This document shows positions 17,248-25,801 of a DNA stretch of 40,503 nucleotides, one piece after another. This stretch comes from Myxococcota bacterium. Lineage in GTDB: Bacteria > Myxococcota > JAJVIH01. Each line of letters starts with the position of its first letter. The stretch's first letter is position 1. The DNA lies in the NCBI GenBank assembly GCA_022072125.1, contig JAJVIH010000002.1:1-40503 (forward strand), read 5' to 3'. The translations under genes and the position numbers were made by a program. The notes under the pieces were generated by a model. It was not told the DNA's origin. It searched no databases and saw nothing but the letters and a program-made list of their open reading frames with translations.

Positions 17248-18288
17248 TCACGCCAGCCCGGAACCGGCGGCGGGGCGGTATTCCAGCGGCAGGCGCGCGG
17301 CGGCGGCCATGGACAGCGTATCGCGGCGGCCCCGCTCAAAGGCGATGCTTCCCGCGGCGGCGATCATGGCGGCATTGTCCGCGCACAGGGCGGGCGATGG
17401 AAAGATCACGCGCACGCCGGACTTGTCCGCACCAGCCAACATCAATTCCCGCAGCCGGGAATTGCAGGCCACGCCGCCGCTCACCACGGCGGTTTTCAGG
17501 CCGGTGATCCGCGCCGCGGCAAGGGTTTTCTTCACCAGCGCGCCAGCGGCCGCATCCTGGAAGCCCGCCAGCAGGTGATTCAACTCATCGCCCGCGGGAA
17601 CGCCGCCCATCTCCCCGATGCGCGTGATGACCGCGGTCTTGAGGCCGGAAAAACTGAACTCCAGATTGTCTTTTCCCGGCATGGGCCTGCGGAATTTGAC
17701 GCGCGCGGGATCGCCCTGCCTCGCCAGGCGGTCCACCACCGCGCCGCCGGGGTAACCCAGCCCGCAGACCTTGGCCACCTTGTCGAAGGCCTCGCCCGCG
17801 GCGTCATCGCGGGTGGAGCCGAGCAGATCGTATTCACCCCACTCGCGGGCGCGGTACAGCGAAGTATGCCCGCCCGACACCACCAGCCCGATGAACGGCG
17901 GTTCAATATCCGGATGCTCCAGCCGCGCCGCCGCCAGATGCCCTTCCAGATGATTGACCCCCACGAGAGGGCAATTCCAGGCCAGCGACAGCCCCTTGGC
18001 GAACTGCACCCCTGTCAACAGGGCCCCGATCAGGCCCGGCCCGCGCGTGACGGCGATGCAGGCGAGGTCCCCATGACTGATTTTCGCACGCGCCAGCGCC
18101 TCGCGGACCAGGGGCGGCAACCACATCAGATGGTTGCGCGCGGCGATCTCTGGCACCACGCCGCCAAAGGCCGCATGTTCCCTGACCTGCGAATGCACCA
18201 CCGACGACAGGATTTCCCGCCCGTCGCGCACCACCGCGGCGGCGGTTTCATCACACGAACTTTCGATCCCGAGCACCAGCATTGTCAT
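17248..18288 (-). CDS. tsaD: tRNA N6-adenosine threonylcarbamoyltransferase
   Basis: Transfers the threonylcarbamoyl group to A37 of ANN-decoding tRNAs, with TsaB/TsaE. At 346 residues it is full length. Signatures: LGIESSCDETAAAVV at the N-terminus, GVVPEIAARNHLMWLPPL (metal His), GLIGALLTGVQFAKGL, GVNHLEGHLAAARLE (metal His), LVVSGGHTSLY, FSFSGLKTAV and VVSGGVACNSRLRE. The ATG overlaps the rsmI stop in an ATGA arrangement, indicating translational coupling; an in-frame ATG two codons later at 18282 is an alternative start. Confidence 0.97.
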   Translation of the reverse strand: MTMLVLGIESSCDETAAAVVRDGREILSSVVHSQVREHAAFGGVVPEIAARNHLMWLPPLVREALARAKISHGDLACIAVTRGPGLIGALLTGVQFAKGLSLAWNCPLVGVNHLEGHLAAARLEHPDIEPPFIGLVVSGGHTSLYRAREWGEYDLLGSTRDDAAGEAFDKVAKVCGLGYPGGAVVDRLARQGDPARVKFRRPMPGKDNLEFSFSGLKTAVITRIGEMGGVPAGDELNHLLAGFQDAAAGALVKKTLAAARITGLKTAVVSGGVACNSRLRELMLAGADKSGVRVIFPSPALCADNAAMIAAAGSIAFERGRRDTLSMAAAARLPLEYRPAAGSGLA

Positions 18289-19145
18289 TCACCCTGACGG
18301 AACTTCACCCCTGTCAGATAGACCTCCTGGCCAGGCAGGCGGTATTTGCGGGCGATCTCGCGCGCGGCTCCCTTTACCGGGAGCCCGCCGGAGATCAACG
18401 CCGCCAGTTCCGCCCGCCAATCACCGGCAGCCGCGCCTTTCTCCTCTCGCGCGTTTCCCTCTGGCGCCAGCAGGACCAGCGTCCATTCACCGCGGCGATC
18501 GGCGGGCAGCGTTTCAATCACTCCGTTCAGGGTTCCGCGAAACGCCTGCTCGAACTGCTTGGTCAACTCCTTGCACAGGCAGGCGGGCCACTCTCCCGCC
18601 ACGGCGGCCAGTTCCGCCAGTTCCTCGTCCAGCCGGTGCGGAGACAAAAACAGCACCTGCGCGCCTTCATACCGCCCCAGGCGGGCGATAAATTCGCGGC
18701 GGTGGCGGGACCCGCGGGGCAAAAACCCCATCACATGCAAAAACGGCGTGGAGAAGCCCGCCAGCATGACCGCGGCCAGCGCCGCCGATGGCCCCGGAAT
18801 CACTTCCACCGGAATCCCCGCGCCGTGGGCGGCCTGAACCAGAAAGGGGCCGGGATCGGCGACTCCCGGCGTGCCCGCGTCGGTGACCAGGGCCACGGTC
18901 CTGGCTTCCTTCATCAAGCGTATGAAAAACGGCGCGTGTTCTTCCTTGCCTTCCTCGCGGAAGCCGCGCACTGGCTTGCGCACGCCCAAGGCGCTCAGCA
19001 GCCTGCGGGTATGGGCCACGCTCTCCGCCGCCACCATATCCGCCTTTTCCAGGGCCATCCGGGCGCGCGGGCTGATGTCCTGCAGATTGCCGATGGGGGT
19101 GGCGATGACCACCAGTTTGCCGCCATGACGGGGTGCTTCACTCAT
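18285..19145 (-). CDS. rsmI: 16S rRNA (cytidine-1402-2'-O)-methyltransferase
   Basis: SAM-dependent tetrapyrrole-methylase-fold enzyme that 2'-O-methylates C1402 in the decoding centre of 16S rRNA. The 286 residues show the family hallmarks: LVVIATPIGNLQDISPRA at the N-terminus, ALVTDAGTPGVADPG, IPVEVIPGPSAALAAVMLAG, and FLHVMGFLPRGSRHR. The C-terminal helical region (AREIARKY) is present. The start overlaps the end of wzt by 8 bases and the stop overlaps tsaD by 4, so a housekeeping modification gene pair is embedded at the tail of a polysaccharide-export operon. Confidence 0.97.
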   Translation of the reverse strand: MSEAPRHGGKLVVIATPIGNLQDISPRARMALEKADMVAAESVAHTRRLLSALGVRKPVRGFREEGKEEHAPFFIRLMKEARTVALVTDAGTPGVADPGPFLVQAAHGAGIPVEVIPGPSAALAAVMLAGFSTPFLHVMGFLPRGSRHRREFIARLGRYEGAQVLFLSPHRLDEELAELAAVAGEWPACLCKELTKQFEQAFRGTLNGVIETLPADRRGEWTLVLLAPEGNAREEKGAAAGDWRAELAALISGGLPVKGAAREIARKYRLPGQEVYLTGVKFRQGE

Positions 19146-20679
19146 TCTTCGGTTTTCCCAGGGCTTCCACGCCCGGCATGCGGGCCATCTCCCGGACTTC
19201 CCATATATGCGGAACCGCCGCGACGCCGTAATCGCGCGGCCCTTTGGTCACGCGGAACACCTCCGTGCGATCCAGGTAGATATAGGGCTTGAGTTGGCGC
19301 GTGTCATAAATGGAGGGGGACAGATCGTACTGTCCCGGCAGCAATGGCAGGTCCGGATAGGTGATGCTCAACTCCCAGGTTCCGGGGGGATAATCCCGCT
19401 GCGGGAATCCGTCATAACTGGTGTTGGGACCATGGACGTACACGGAGTCATTGCGATGGATGGCGCAGCCGAAGACCGGTTTCTTCAGCAGGCTTTCGTT
19501 GGTGAAAACCACCTTCAGGATCATCGTCCCAAAGGTCTCGAATTCGCGGGTGATTTCACCCTTGCCGTTCATCAACACGATGGAGTTGATGACCACGCCC
19601 TCTTCACCCACATGCTGAATGCCTTCCGGCAACCGGCCCACTTCCGCGCGTCCAACCACGGGCTCCCCGTCCGGGACGCCATCCTCACCCCCGGTTCCGT
19701 TCCCCGCCGGAGCCGCGGGAGCGGCTTCTTGCGGGATTTCCACCTCCTCCGCTGGAACGGAGACAGGGCCGCCGTCTTCTTCGCGCGCCTGGGCGCCGGA
19801 CGGCGCCGCGGCTTGCTGGCTGCTTGGGTGCGCCTGTCCGTCGGGCAATCCGTCGGCGAAATCCTGGGCGATGCGCGTGGCGTCCGTTTCTTCCGTGGAA
19901 CGGCGGATATGCAGCTTGCGGCCGGTTTTGGCCTCGCGGGCGCGCACATAGTCGGTATAGGCGCCGATGGTGGAGTCCGCCGGACCCAGCGCGGCGATTT
20001 TGCCATCCTTGAGCCAGAGCACGGTCTCGCACAGGCCGCGCAGCGTGTGCAGGTCATGGGAGACGAACAACAGCGTGCGTTTCTGCTCCAGGAAATCGCC
20101 CACGCGGTCCAGGCATTTGCGCATGAAGTACTGATCGCCCACCGCCAGCACCTCATCGAAGACCAGGATATCCGCGCCGACGCTGGTGGCGATGGAGAAC
20201 CCCAGGCGCATGCCCATGCCGGTGCTGTAGGTTTTCACCGGCGCGTCAATGAAATCCTTCAACTCGGAAAATTCGATGATGTCCTGCAGCACCTCGTTGG
20301 TCTGCTCCAGACTGAGCCCGCGCATGGCGCAGTTGAGATAGATATTTTCCCGGCCCGTGAATTCCGTGTGGAAGCCCGCGTTCAGATCCAGCAGGCTGGA
20401 GATGCGTCCCGCGCGGTGGATATGCCCCGAGGTCACCTGCTGCACCCCTGCGATGCAGCGCAGCAGCGTGGATTTGCCGCTGCCATTGTCGCCGATGATT
20501 CCAAAGGCGGCTCCCCGCGGCGCCTCGAAACTGACGGTGTTCAGCGCGTAGATGTCATGGTGGAATTTCTTTCCCCGGTTCCAGGGCATCAACTCGCGCA
20601 TGCGATCGGAGAATTTCGGGTAAACCTGAAACACCTTGGTGACCCCGGTCACCCCAATGGCGATCTCGCGCGTCTCCAT
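19138..20679 (-). CDS. wzt: ABC-2 polysaccharide exporter ATP-binding subunit with Wzt-like C-terminal domain
   Basis: ATPase of a polysaccharide ABC exporter at the inner membrane. Walker A GDNGSGKST is at residues 63-71, the signature region YSTGMGM around 151-157 and Walker B ILVFDE at 171-176, followed by a switch His in LLFVSHDLHTLR. After residue 250 comes a low-complexity Ala/Glu/Pro linker of about 100 residues, then a C-terminal beta-sandwich (residues about 365-495) like the Wzt carbohydrate-binding domain, including GCAIHRNDSVYVHGPNTSYDG. In known Wzt proteins that domain recognises the terminal residue of the finished glycan, so export here probably depends on a specific chain end. 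It begins one base after the wzm stop. Confidence 0.94.
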   Translation of the reverse strand: METREIAIGVTGVTKVFQVYPKFSDRMRELMPWNRGKKFHHDIYALNTVSFEAPRGAAFGIIGDNGSGKSTLLRCIAGVQQVTSGHIHRAGRISSLLDLNAGFHTEFTGRENIYLNCAMRGLSLEQTNEVLQDIIEFSELKDFIDAPVKTYSTGMGMRLGFSIATSVGADILVFDEVLAVGDQYFMRKCLDRVGDFLEQKRTLLFVSHDLHTLRGLCETVLWLKDGKIAALGPADSTIGAYTDYVRAREAKTGRKLHIRRSTEETDATRIAQDFADGLPDGQAHPSSQQAAAPSGAQAREEDGGPVSVPAEEVEIPQEAAPAAPAGNGTGGEDGVPDGEPVVGRAEVGRLPEGIQHVGEEGVVINSIVLMNGKGEITREFETFGTMILKVVFTNESLLKKPVFGCAIHRNDSVYVHGPNTSYDGFPQRDYPPGTWELSITYPDLPLLPGQYDLSPSIYDTRQLKPYIYLDRTEVFRVTKGPRDYGVAAVPHIWEVREMARMPGVEALGKPKNE

Positions 20680-20680
20680 T

Positions 20681-21514
20681 CTACACCAGGTCCGTGAAAC
20701 GCGGCTGGATGCGCGCGAACACGCGGTATCCCACCCAGGAGATGACCAGCGAATACACCAGCAGGGTGCCCATGGAGCGCACGGGCACGTCGTTTTTCAT
20801 GATCAACTCGCGCCAGATATCCACCAGATGCGCCACCGGATTCAGCACCAGCACCCATTGGAACTGATCCGGCAGGGTTTTGGACGAATAAAATATCGGC
20901 GTGATGAACATCCACAACAACAACGAGTTGGCGAGAATCTGCTCGACATCGCGGTACAGCACGTTCACCGCGGAGACAAACCACGACACGCCCAATGTCA
21001 GCAGAATCTGCAGCGCCAGCACCACCGGCAGCAGCAGGATGGTCGGGTTGAGGCGGCCCTGGCTCACCAGCAGCGCCCCCAGCAGAATCACCAGGCCAAT
21101 CATGCCGTGCAGGGCGTTGGACAGCACGATATGCGTGGGCAGGAAGCTGGCGGGGAAGCCGCTCATATGCACCAGGTTGCGGTTGGCGCGGATGCTGGTG
21201 GCCGCCTTGAGAATGCTTTCCGAGATCATGATCCACGGCAGCACGCCGCAGAACAGGTACAGCGAGTAGTCAAAGGCGCCCGTCCCGCTGTGGAATTCCA
21301 CGCGCAGCAGGGCGGAAAATACATAGGTGTAAATCGCCATCTGCACGAAGGGATTGATCACCGACCAGTAAATCCCCATGGCGCTTTCGGTGTATTTTTT
21401 CTTCAGATCGCTTTTGACAAAAGAGACCAGCAGGTAGCGCCGGTCCCAGTAAAACGCGAGCAACCGCATCGCGGTCTGGATGGATCCCTCGCCACGGACC
21501 TGCCCCGCGCTCAT
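20681..21514 (-). CDS. wzm: ABC-2 polysaccharide exporter permease
   Basis: A 277-residue ABC-2 type membrane protein with six predicted transmembrane segments. Family features are the N-terminal amphipathic stretch (LLVSFVKSDLKKKYTESAMGIYWSVINP is the usual cytoplasmic-to-TM1 region), the central ILLLPVVLALQILLTLGVSWFVSAVNVLYRDVEQ segment, and the FITPIFYSS and LNPVAHLVDIWRE motifs typical of Wzm/KpsM/RfbA permeases. It forms the channel for wzt. Its ATG overlaps the stop of a small upstream membrane-protein gene by four bases (ATGA). Confidence 0.94.
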   Translation of the reverse strand: MSAGQVRGEGSIQTAMRLLAFYWDRRYLLVSFVKSDLKKKYTESAMGIYWSVINPFVQMAIYTYVFSALLRVEFHSGTGAFDYSLYLFCGVLPWIMISESILKAATSIRANRNLVHMSGFPASFLPTHIVLSNALHGMIGLVILLGALLVSQGRLNPTILLLPVVLALQILLTLGVSWFVSAVNVLYRDVEQILANSLLLWMFITPIFYSSKTLPDQFQWVLVLNPVAHLVDIWRELIMKNDVPVRSMGTLLVYSLVISWVGYRVFARIQPRFTDLV

Positions 21515-21702
21515 GCCCGCCCCTCCCGCGCCGGCGCATGCGGATTGCGCCCGGGCCGCCGCGAGCGCAGCCGGTGCTGGATCAGGCCGCCCAGCCCGAG
21601 CAACATGCCAAGCGGCACGGTGATGGAGGCGATGGCGGCCCGCCCCGCCACCATGCAGGTCTCGCGCAATGGATTTCGCGGGGGCTCAGTGTTTTTGTTC
21701 AC
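21511..21702 (-). CDS. Small membrane protein in the polysaccharide-export operon
   Basis: A 63-residue protein, not recognised. The GTG start at 21702 has a strong GGAGAGG site 4-5 bases upstream. The gene overlaps the end of the PP-loop gene by 17 bases and the start of wzm by four (ATGA), and this arrangement is the main argument that it is real. One hydrophobic segment (residues about 18-42, with ASITVPLGMLLGLGGL) is followed by a very basic tail (QHRLRSRRPGRNPH), predicting a single-pass protein with the tail on the cytoplasmic side. It could be an accessory subunit of the exporter or of the PP-loop enzyme. Confidence 0.62.
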   Translation of the reverse strand: MNKNTEPPRNPLRETCMVAGRAAIASITVPLGMLLGLGGLIQHRLRSRRPGRNPHAPAREGRA

Positions 21703-22546
21703 GCAACCTCTCCGCGACTATCCGCCGGTTTTCCGCGATCCGATCAGCCAGTGGAACGCCCTCGCGCCTGCTCCACGACTCGATCAGCGCCTGCATGAGC
21801 GGATATTTCTCGCCGCAATAGGCTTCCGCGTCGCGCTCGCGCTGATCGCCCATCCGCGAATAAAACAGCTTGCCGTAGACATCCGCCGGAACGCCGAACA
21901 GGCAGGTTCCCTGGGTGTCGTACAGGATGAACTGCTGCTTCATGCGCGGCTCGCTGGTGACGCCCATGGCCCAGAGTTTCAGGTCCGATCGGCTTTCATC
22001 ATAAACCGGGGCGGTATGCGCCACGCCAAACTGCTCGGAGTAAAACCGCTGGTTGCGCTCGATCACGGAGGCCATCTGCTCCGGCACGCTGTCCTGCCGG
22101 GAGATGGAGCCATCGGCGATGAACGGAATGGTGTTCTCGATACAATACATCAGGGTGCGCACGTGCATGGAAAGCCGGCACCCCAGGCACACCATGACGG
22201 TCATGTTGAAGCCGTATTTGCGCAGATCCTGGGCGATATCGCCGAACAGGATGCGGTTGACGATGGGCTGGATGTCATCGCAAACGTATTTGACCCGGCC
22301 GGCGCCGAATTTTTCCTGCAACATGGCGGCCATCAGCGGCGGACGATCCATGCGGAACACGTATCCCGGCTGATAGGTCAGCAGATGCACGCGCTCGAAA
22401 TGCTCCAGCATCATGGCGGCGGCAAGTCCGGAGTCCGTGCCGCCGGAAAACAGCACCACGGCCTCGCCCGTGGGGACGCCGGTGGGAGAACGGTAAACGC
22501 CGGAATGCGCGAGCGCCGGTGACGCCGGAACGGAACGATCCATCAA
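21686..22546 (-). CDS. PP-loop (adenine-nucleotide alpha-hydrolase) superfamily protein
   Basis: A 286-residue cytoplasmic protein with an N-type ATP pyrophosphatase loop, SGGTDSG at residues 34-40, followed by LAAAMMLEHF. Such proteins adenylate a substrate and then transfer an amino or sulfur group (tRNA thiolases, QueC, asparagine-synthase-like sugar amidotransferases). A Cys-x2-Cys pair at residues 120 and 123 (VCLGCRLSMH) plus Cys135 resembles the cysteine pair of TtcA-like tRNA thiolases or a metal site. The gene leads an overlapping operon with a small membrane protein and the Wzm/Wzt exporter. That context could mean a glycan-modifying role, but nothing in the protein proves it. Exact family not recognised. 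Confidence 0.78.
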   Translation of the reverse strand: MMDRSVPASPALAHSGVYRSPTGVPTGEAVVLFSGGTDSGLAAAMMLEHFERVHLLTYQPGYVFRMDRPPLMAAMLQEKFGAGRVKYVCDDIQPIVNRILFGDIAQDLRKYGFNMTVMVCLGCRLSMHVRTLMYCIENTIPFIADGSISRQDSVPEQMASVIERNQRFYSEQFGVAHTAPVYDESRSDLKLWAMGVTSEPRMKQQFILYDTQGTCLFGVPADVYGKLFYSRMGDQRERDAEAYCGEKYPLMQALIESWSRREGVPLADRIAENRRIVAERLREQKH

Positions 22547-22739
22547 TTCACATCCAATGGCCCGCGTGGAATATTCACTATACCGGACCCGGGGCCGATT
22601 CCCAAATTCCGCCGCGCGGAACAGGTCCAGCTTGACGCGGCGGAAACGCTTTCCTACCTTCCCCGCGACTTCAGCGCCAGTTTCATCGCCACCCCTCCCG
22701 CGCCGGAAAAAAACGGACGCCTATGGACAGGAACACCGC

Positions 22740-24554
22740 ATGAGCCTTCACCACGATCAAAAACCGGTTGAACCGGTCGCCATTCAGCCGCCGCCGCCCG
22801 GGCAGCGCCGCAAGCGCAACGCCGATTTCGCCCGCCCCGGCGAGAAACGCACCCGGTATTCGCTGCCGGAACGGCTGGAGTCGTCTTCACCAGTGGGATA
22901 CCGCACGCGCATTCCCTTCACCATGGAGGAAACGCGCGCCATCATGCCCCTGTTGTCCCTCACCCGTCCCACGCGCTTCGTGGACCCCAAACCGCTCACC
23001 GAGGAAGCCCTCTTCGAGGAATGTTCGCTGGGCGTGCTGACCGCCCGTCAATCCACCAATTTCCGCGGGCACCGGCAGGTGACCTTCGGTCCGGAGGATT
23101 CCCGGCGCATCGCGCATCTGCTGCGCAGCCTGAATCACCGCGAGCGCGAGGCCGCGGTGCTCGACAACTGCGCCTGCACCCACGTGGTGCTGAGCCGTCC
23201 CTACCGCACGCCTTTCACCCTGCTGCTGACCTTTCTTGGACACAAACCGGTGATCAGCCTGGGGACGGTCGCCATCCGCGCGCTGCGCAAGAAAATCCAG
23301 CACGTGGATGACATTCCCTCGATTGGCTTTCTGCAGCAGTTGCATATCGGCATTCTCGCCGACGCCATGGAACGCGCGACGGCCGTCGCATCCCGGGGGA
23401 CCCGCAAGGCGCAGATTTTCATGGAGCCTTTCTGCAGCGAGCCGCGCCGCCGCGACAACAAGCCCATGCTGCACGCGCTGGAGGAGATGTGCGCCATCAC
23501 CCCGGCGGAAAAGGCGATGGGGTGGCGCGTCGCGCTGGTGGCCCAGACCGGCGAGGTTCCGCCGGAAGAACAAATGAAGCTTCCCGATTCCCTGTGGCGG
23601 AAAACCGGCGCCAACCTGATGGCCCTGCGCAGCGAGCGCATCCAGCCGGGCGTCAATCAGGATAAAAGCGCCCCTCCCTGTTACCAGGAGCGCCAGGACA
23701 TGGACGTGACGGACGAACTGACCGTGCAGGCGGGCCGCGCCGCCTATAACGCCTTCGCCCACTGGACATCCTGCGATCGCGAACGCGCCAAGCAGTTGCT
23801 AATGCTGGAACGCGTGGACGTGCTGACGCCCAATGGCAAGGAGCGCATCCGTGAAATCAGGGAGATGCTGAACGACATCACCAACCGCGTGGTGAAAAAT
23901 ATCCCGCTGTGGGCCGATCTGCCCACGGGAAAACGCTTGTCGCGGAGCGCGGAACTCGGGCGCAAGGCTTTCGGCATGGCGGGACAGCGCATCTACATCA
24001 CCGGCCTGTCGCGCTCCGAAATCGCCGCCGAGGGAATAGACTGGGACCTGGCGGTGCGGGCCACCGGGGCCGCCGCCGCGCGCAGTTCGCTGTACGCAGA
24101 GTTGATGGGCTGCACGGATATCCCGGAGAACTGCGACATGCTGGCGGGCGCCTGCCTGATGGCCGGCCCGGTCAACCAGAACGATGTCGGCAAGCAGTTC
24201 TATGGTTCTCCCGATCTGCTGGAGAAGGCGTTTCCAGGCCGCGACCCCACTTCGTTGCTGGTGTGGACGCTGAAAGCGAAGACGGTCACCGATCCGGTTG
24301 GCAACGAAGAGCAGTTGCTGAACCCCGCCCAGCAGGGAGCGCTGGTGGACTTGCGGCCGGGACCTCACGAGATCATCGGCGTCCGCACCGCACGCGGCAT
24401 CGAACCCATGCGCAAACTGGGTTCGCAGACCAATGAGGAACGGGCCTTTTATGACCAGGGCAATTTCGTGATCAGTCCGGGCGGCCTGGAAATTCCGGGC
24501 AACCGCGGGTCGCCTTGGCCCGGGAGCCTGCGCAAGGCCCGCGTATGGGGGTGA
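22740..24554 (+). CDS. Large orphan cytoplasmic protein, function unknown
   Basis: A 604-residue protein that I cannot place in any family. The ATG at 22740 is chosen because AGGA lies 7 bases upstream (22729-22732); the frame is open back to 22557, but that stretch is low-complexity and basic. There is no signal peptide and no transmembrane segment. The first ~50 residues are Pro/Arg/Lys-rich. Features include several His/Cys clusters (LDNCACTHVVLSRP near residue 145, MEPFCSEPRRRD, AHWTSCDRER) and a Gly-rich C-terminus (VISPGGLEIPGNRGSPWPG). Base composition matches the neighbours, so recent transfer is not indicated. It stands alone, divergent from the polysaccharide operon (193-bp shared upstream region) and convergent with prfB. 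Confidence 0.75.
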   Translation: MSLHHDQKPVEPVAIQPPPPGQRRKRNADFARPGEKRTRYSLPERLESSSPVGYRTRIPFTMEETRAIMPLLSLTRPTRFVDPKPLTEEALFEECSLGVLTARQSTNFRGHRQVTFGPEDSRRIAHLLRSLNHREREAAVLDNCACTHVVLSRPYRTPFTLLLTFLGHKPVISLGTVAIRALRKKIQHVDDIPSIGFLQQLHIGILADAMERATAVASRGTRKAQIFMEPFCSEPRRRDNKPMLHALEEMCAITPAEKAMGWRVALVAQTGEVPPEEQMKLPDSLWRKTGANLMALRSERIQPGVNQDKSAPPCYQERQDMDVTDELTVQAGRAAYNAFAHWTSCDRERAKQLLMLERVDVLTPNGKERIREIREMLNDITNRVVKNIPLWADLPTGKRLSRSAELGRKAFGMAGQRIYITGLSRSEIAAEGIDWDLAVRATGAAAARSSLYAELMGCTDIPENCDMLAGACLMAGPVNQNDVGKQFYGSPDLLEKAFPGRDPTSLLVWTLKAKTVTDPVGNEEQLLNPAQQGALVDLRPGPHEIIGVRTARGIEPMRKLGSQTNEERAFYDQGNFVISPGGLEIPGNRGSPWPGSLRKARVWG

Positions 24555-24660
24555 GCAGGCGCGCTCCGCGCGGCCGTCATTCTGGTTGCAGTTCACGCCG
24601 ACCGCAATCATGCGCGGACGGGATCGCCTGAACCGGAAACGGAACGCCGGGGCGGAAAAT

Positions 24661-25789
24661 CTACTCCAGGTCTTCGACCGCCATGGACTGACCGGAGCCC
24701 TTTTTCATCAGATAGGCCTCGATGAACTGATCCAGTTCGCCATCGAGAACAGCCTGCGGATTGCCGGTGGTCACGCCAGTTCGCAAATCCTTCACCATCT
24801 GGTAGGGCTGCAACACATACGAGCGGATCTGGCTGCCCCAGGCGATATCCTTTTTCTCTCCCGCCATGTTCTGGATTTTCTCCTCGCGCTTTTGCAGTTC
24901 CAGGGCGTACAGGCGCGACCGCAACATCTTCATGGCGGTGTGGCGGTTCTGATGCTGGCTGCGCTCGTTCTGGCAGGCGACCACGACGCCGGTGGGGATA
25001 TGGGTGATGCGGATGGCCGAATCGGTCTTGTTGACGTGCTGGCCGCCGGCGCCGCTGGACCGGTAGGTGTCCACGCGCAGGTCCTTTTCGGCGATATCAA
25101 TCTCCACGTCGTCGCTGATTTCGGGCATCACGTAAACCGACGCGAACGAGGTATGCCTGCGCTTATTGGCGTCGAAGGGACTGATGCGCACCAGGCGGTG
25201 AACCCCCATCTCCGCCTTGAGATGACCATAGGCGTAGGGGCCGGTGACCGTGAAGGTAGATGACTTGATCCCCGCCGTTTCGCCCGGGGTTTCCTCATTG
25301 AGTTCGGTCTTCCAGCCCTTGAGTTCGCAATAGCGCAGATACATGCGCAACAGCATCGAAGCCCAGTCGCATGATTCGGTTCCACCGGCTCCGGCGTTGA
25401 CCGATACAATCGCGTTGTTGGGGTCTTCCTGTCCCGACAACATGCGCTTGAACTCCAGGTCATGGATGCCCTTGCCGATCTCGGCCAATAGCGCCATGAG
25501 TTCTCCCTCGACGCTTTCATCCCCCGCTTCGATGCCAAGATCGTAGAGAGCGAGGGCGTCTTCCATCACCCGGCGGTATTTGTGATAGGGCTCCAGGATG
25601 GCGTCCAGGGCCGATTTCTCGCGCTGGATGGATTTGGCGCGCTCCTGGTTGTTCCAGAAATCCGGCGCGCTGCCGATCTCTTCGATTTCCTTCAGGCGCT
25701 TTTCAATGCCGGGGATGTCAAAGAAACCCCCGGAGATCATCAATTTTCCTGCGAGCTTCTTCCAGTTCCTGTTTGTGATCGGTCAACAT
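24661..25789 (-). CDS. prfB: Peptide chain release factor 2, with programmed +1 frameshift
   Basis: Releases the nascent chain at UGA and UAA. The gene must be read as two frames: 23 codons from ATG 25789 to CTT 25721, then the T at 25720 is skipped and reading continues from GAC (25719-25717) to 24661, giving 375 residues. The first segment (MLTDHKQELEEARRKIDDLR then GFL) and the join GFL-DIPGIEKRL align with E. coli GYL-DYDAKKERL. The stop-recognition tripeptide SPF (VRISPFDAN) and the catalytic GGQ (SGAGGQHVNK) are both present. The gene follows typA by 12 bases, and an AAGGA site overlapping the typA stop precedes the start. Annotation from the internal ATG at 25743 would miss the N-terminus. 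Confidence 0.97.
25717..25732 (-). promoter_or_regulatory. prfB +1 programmed frameshift site
   Basis: On the minus strand this reads CGG GGG TTT CTT TGA C. E. coli prfB has AGG GGG TAT CTT TGA C: the Shine-Dalgarno-like G-run, its spacing to the slip codon, the CTT slip codon and the TGA-C context are all the same. Low RF2 slows termination at TGA and lets the ribosome slip +1, so RF2 controls its own synthesis. Confidence 0.96.
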
Positions 25790-25801
25790 TCCTGCGTGTC
25801 C

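Noticed and set aside
20636-22522. Long plus-strand open frame (628 codons) opposite wzt, wzm and the PP-loop gene
   Set aside because: It is antisense to well-recognised genes, its protein is His/Gln/Arg-rich shadow sequence without family similarity, and GC-rich DNA often leaves the opposite strand open.
24661-25743. RF2 as a single uninterrupted gene from ATG 25743
   Set aside because: It would lack the conserved N-terminal helix, and the upstream leader with CTT-TGA-C shows the frameshift arrangement.
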